Assembly: GCF_030160235.1 (NCBI RefSeq)
Contig: NZ_BSNY01000018.1
Location: forward strand, 62,001-126,000
Source: Mesorhizobium huakuii
Lineage (GTDB): Bacteria; Pseudomonadota; Alphaproteobacteria; Rhizobiales; Rhizobiaceae
Direction of reading: 5' to 3'
Length of the DNA: 64,000 bases
In this document: positions 63,966 to 64,000 of the stretch, piece by piece
Layout: each line of letters starts with the position of its first letter
Numbering within the stretch: position 1 is the stretch's first letter
Notes under the pieces: generated by a model
The model's input: the letters and a program-made list of their open reading frames with translations, nothing else
Told to the model about the DNA's origin: nothing
The model's database searches: none
Made by a program: the position numbers and the translations under genes

Positions 63966-64000
63966 TGCTTCTTGCGCCTGGGCATAAATCCGGTGCGCTT
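63965..64000 (+). CDS. Start of the ABC permease (cut by the window end)
   Basis: A new frame opens with ATG in the stop of the binding-protein gene and codes for MLLAPGHKSGAL before the window ends. The position and the missing permease of the operon make it the FecCD-type permease gene. Only 12 codons are visible. Confidence 0.65.
   Translation, partial: MLLAPGHKSGAL

Overview
The window is a 64 kb piece of a GC-rich (about 63%) chromosome from an alphaproteobacterium of the order Rhizobiales, most probably Mesorhizobium or a close relative. The signs are an aapJQMP general amino-acid transporter, PmtA-like phospholipid methyltransferase, BetI/ChoX-type choline genes, a CIRCE plus RpoH-type promoter in front of groESL, many small TetR/LacI-controlled catabolic units, and a two-hairpin intergenic repeat of a kind familiar from Mesorhizobium genomes. 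I see no phage, insertion sequence, CRISPR array, rRNA or tRNA. The layout is that of an ordinary chromosome with many small accessory transport and catabolic modules.

Layout. 0-7 kb: an unrecognised partial gene, a TetR/enoyl-CoA hydratase divergent pair, a decayed alpha/beta-hydrolase, an ECF sigma factor with a secreted DUF4142-cupredoxin operon that shares its promoter motif, an HPP-CBS membrane protein and a cystathionine beta-lyase-type enzyme. 7-15 kb: a DUF1326/DUF2182 pair with a Met-rich loop, the aapJQMP operon, a DUF2459 protein, an FAD monooxygenase and a small zinc-finger protein. 15-22 kb: ppk-ppx polyphosphate operon, two DoxX paralogues, fumC and an SDR gene fragment. 22-31 kb: a BetI-like regulator facing a ChoX-like binding protein and hydrolase, a NIPSNAP/TetR pair, and a LacI-controlled amino-acid-type importer with a fused permease-ATPase followed by an FAD amine oxidase. 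31-42 kb: secreted and cytoplasmic housekeeping genes (Tat metallophosphatase, CsbD, GST, YCII, SDR, PmtA-like, CspA, LysE, OsmC, quinone oxidoreductase) with three TetR regulators. 42-49 kb: a three-gene TadE/TadG-like operon and groESL with an odd tandem duplication after groL. 49-54 kb: an MFS / aldonolactone-oxidase / PLP-fold operon, a MarR-GNAT fusion and a monooxygenase with a highly structured leader. 54-60 kb: AraC-GyrI regulator and a LacI-CUT2 sugar transporter operon. 60-64 kb: an EamA exporter and a cobalamin-riboswitch operon (DUF1636, ATPase, binding protein, start of permease) with a Zur-like box in its promoter.

The strongest leads are the shared ECF promoter (3212-3242 and 3983-4013), the structured leader with a sequestered ribosome site at 53663-53888, the three-gene MFS/oxidase/PLP-fold unit at 49005-52627, the Zur-like box joined to a B12 riboswitch at 61388-61718, the repeat-bearing TadG-like protein, and the 77-bp tandem duplication at the 3' end of groL. 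Functions are assigned from recognised family motifs by reading; no database search was possible. Start codons were chosen from ribosome sites and homolog-like N-termini, and several are GTG or TTG.
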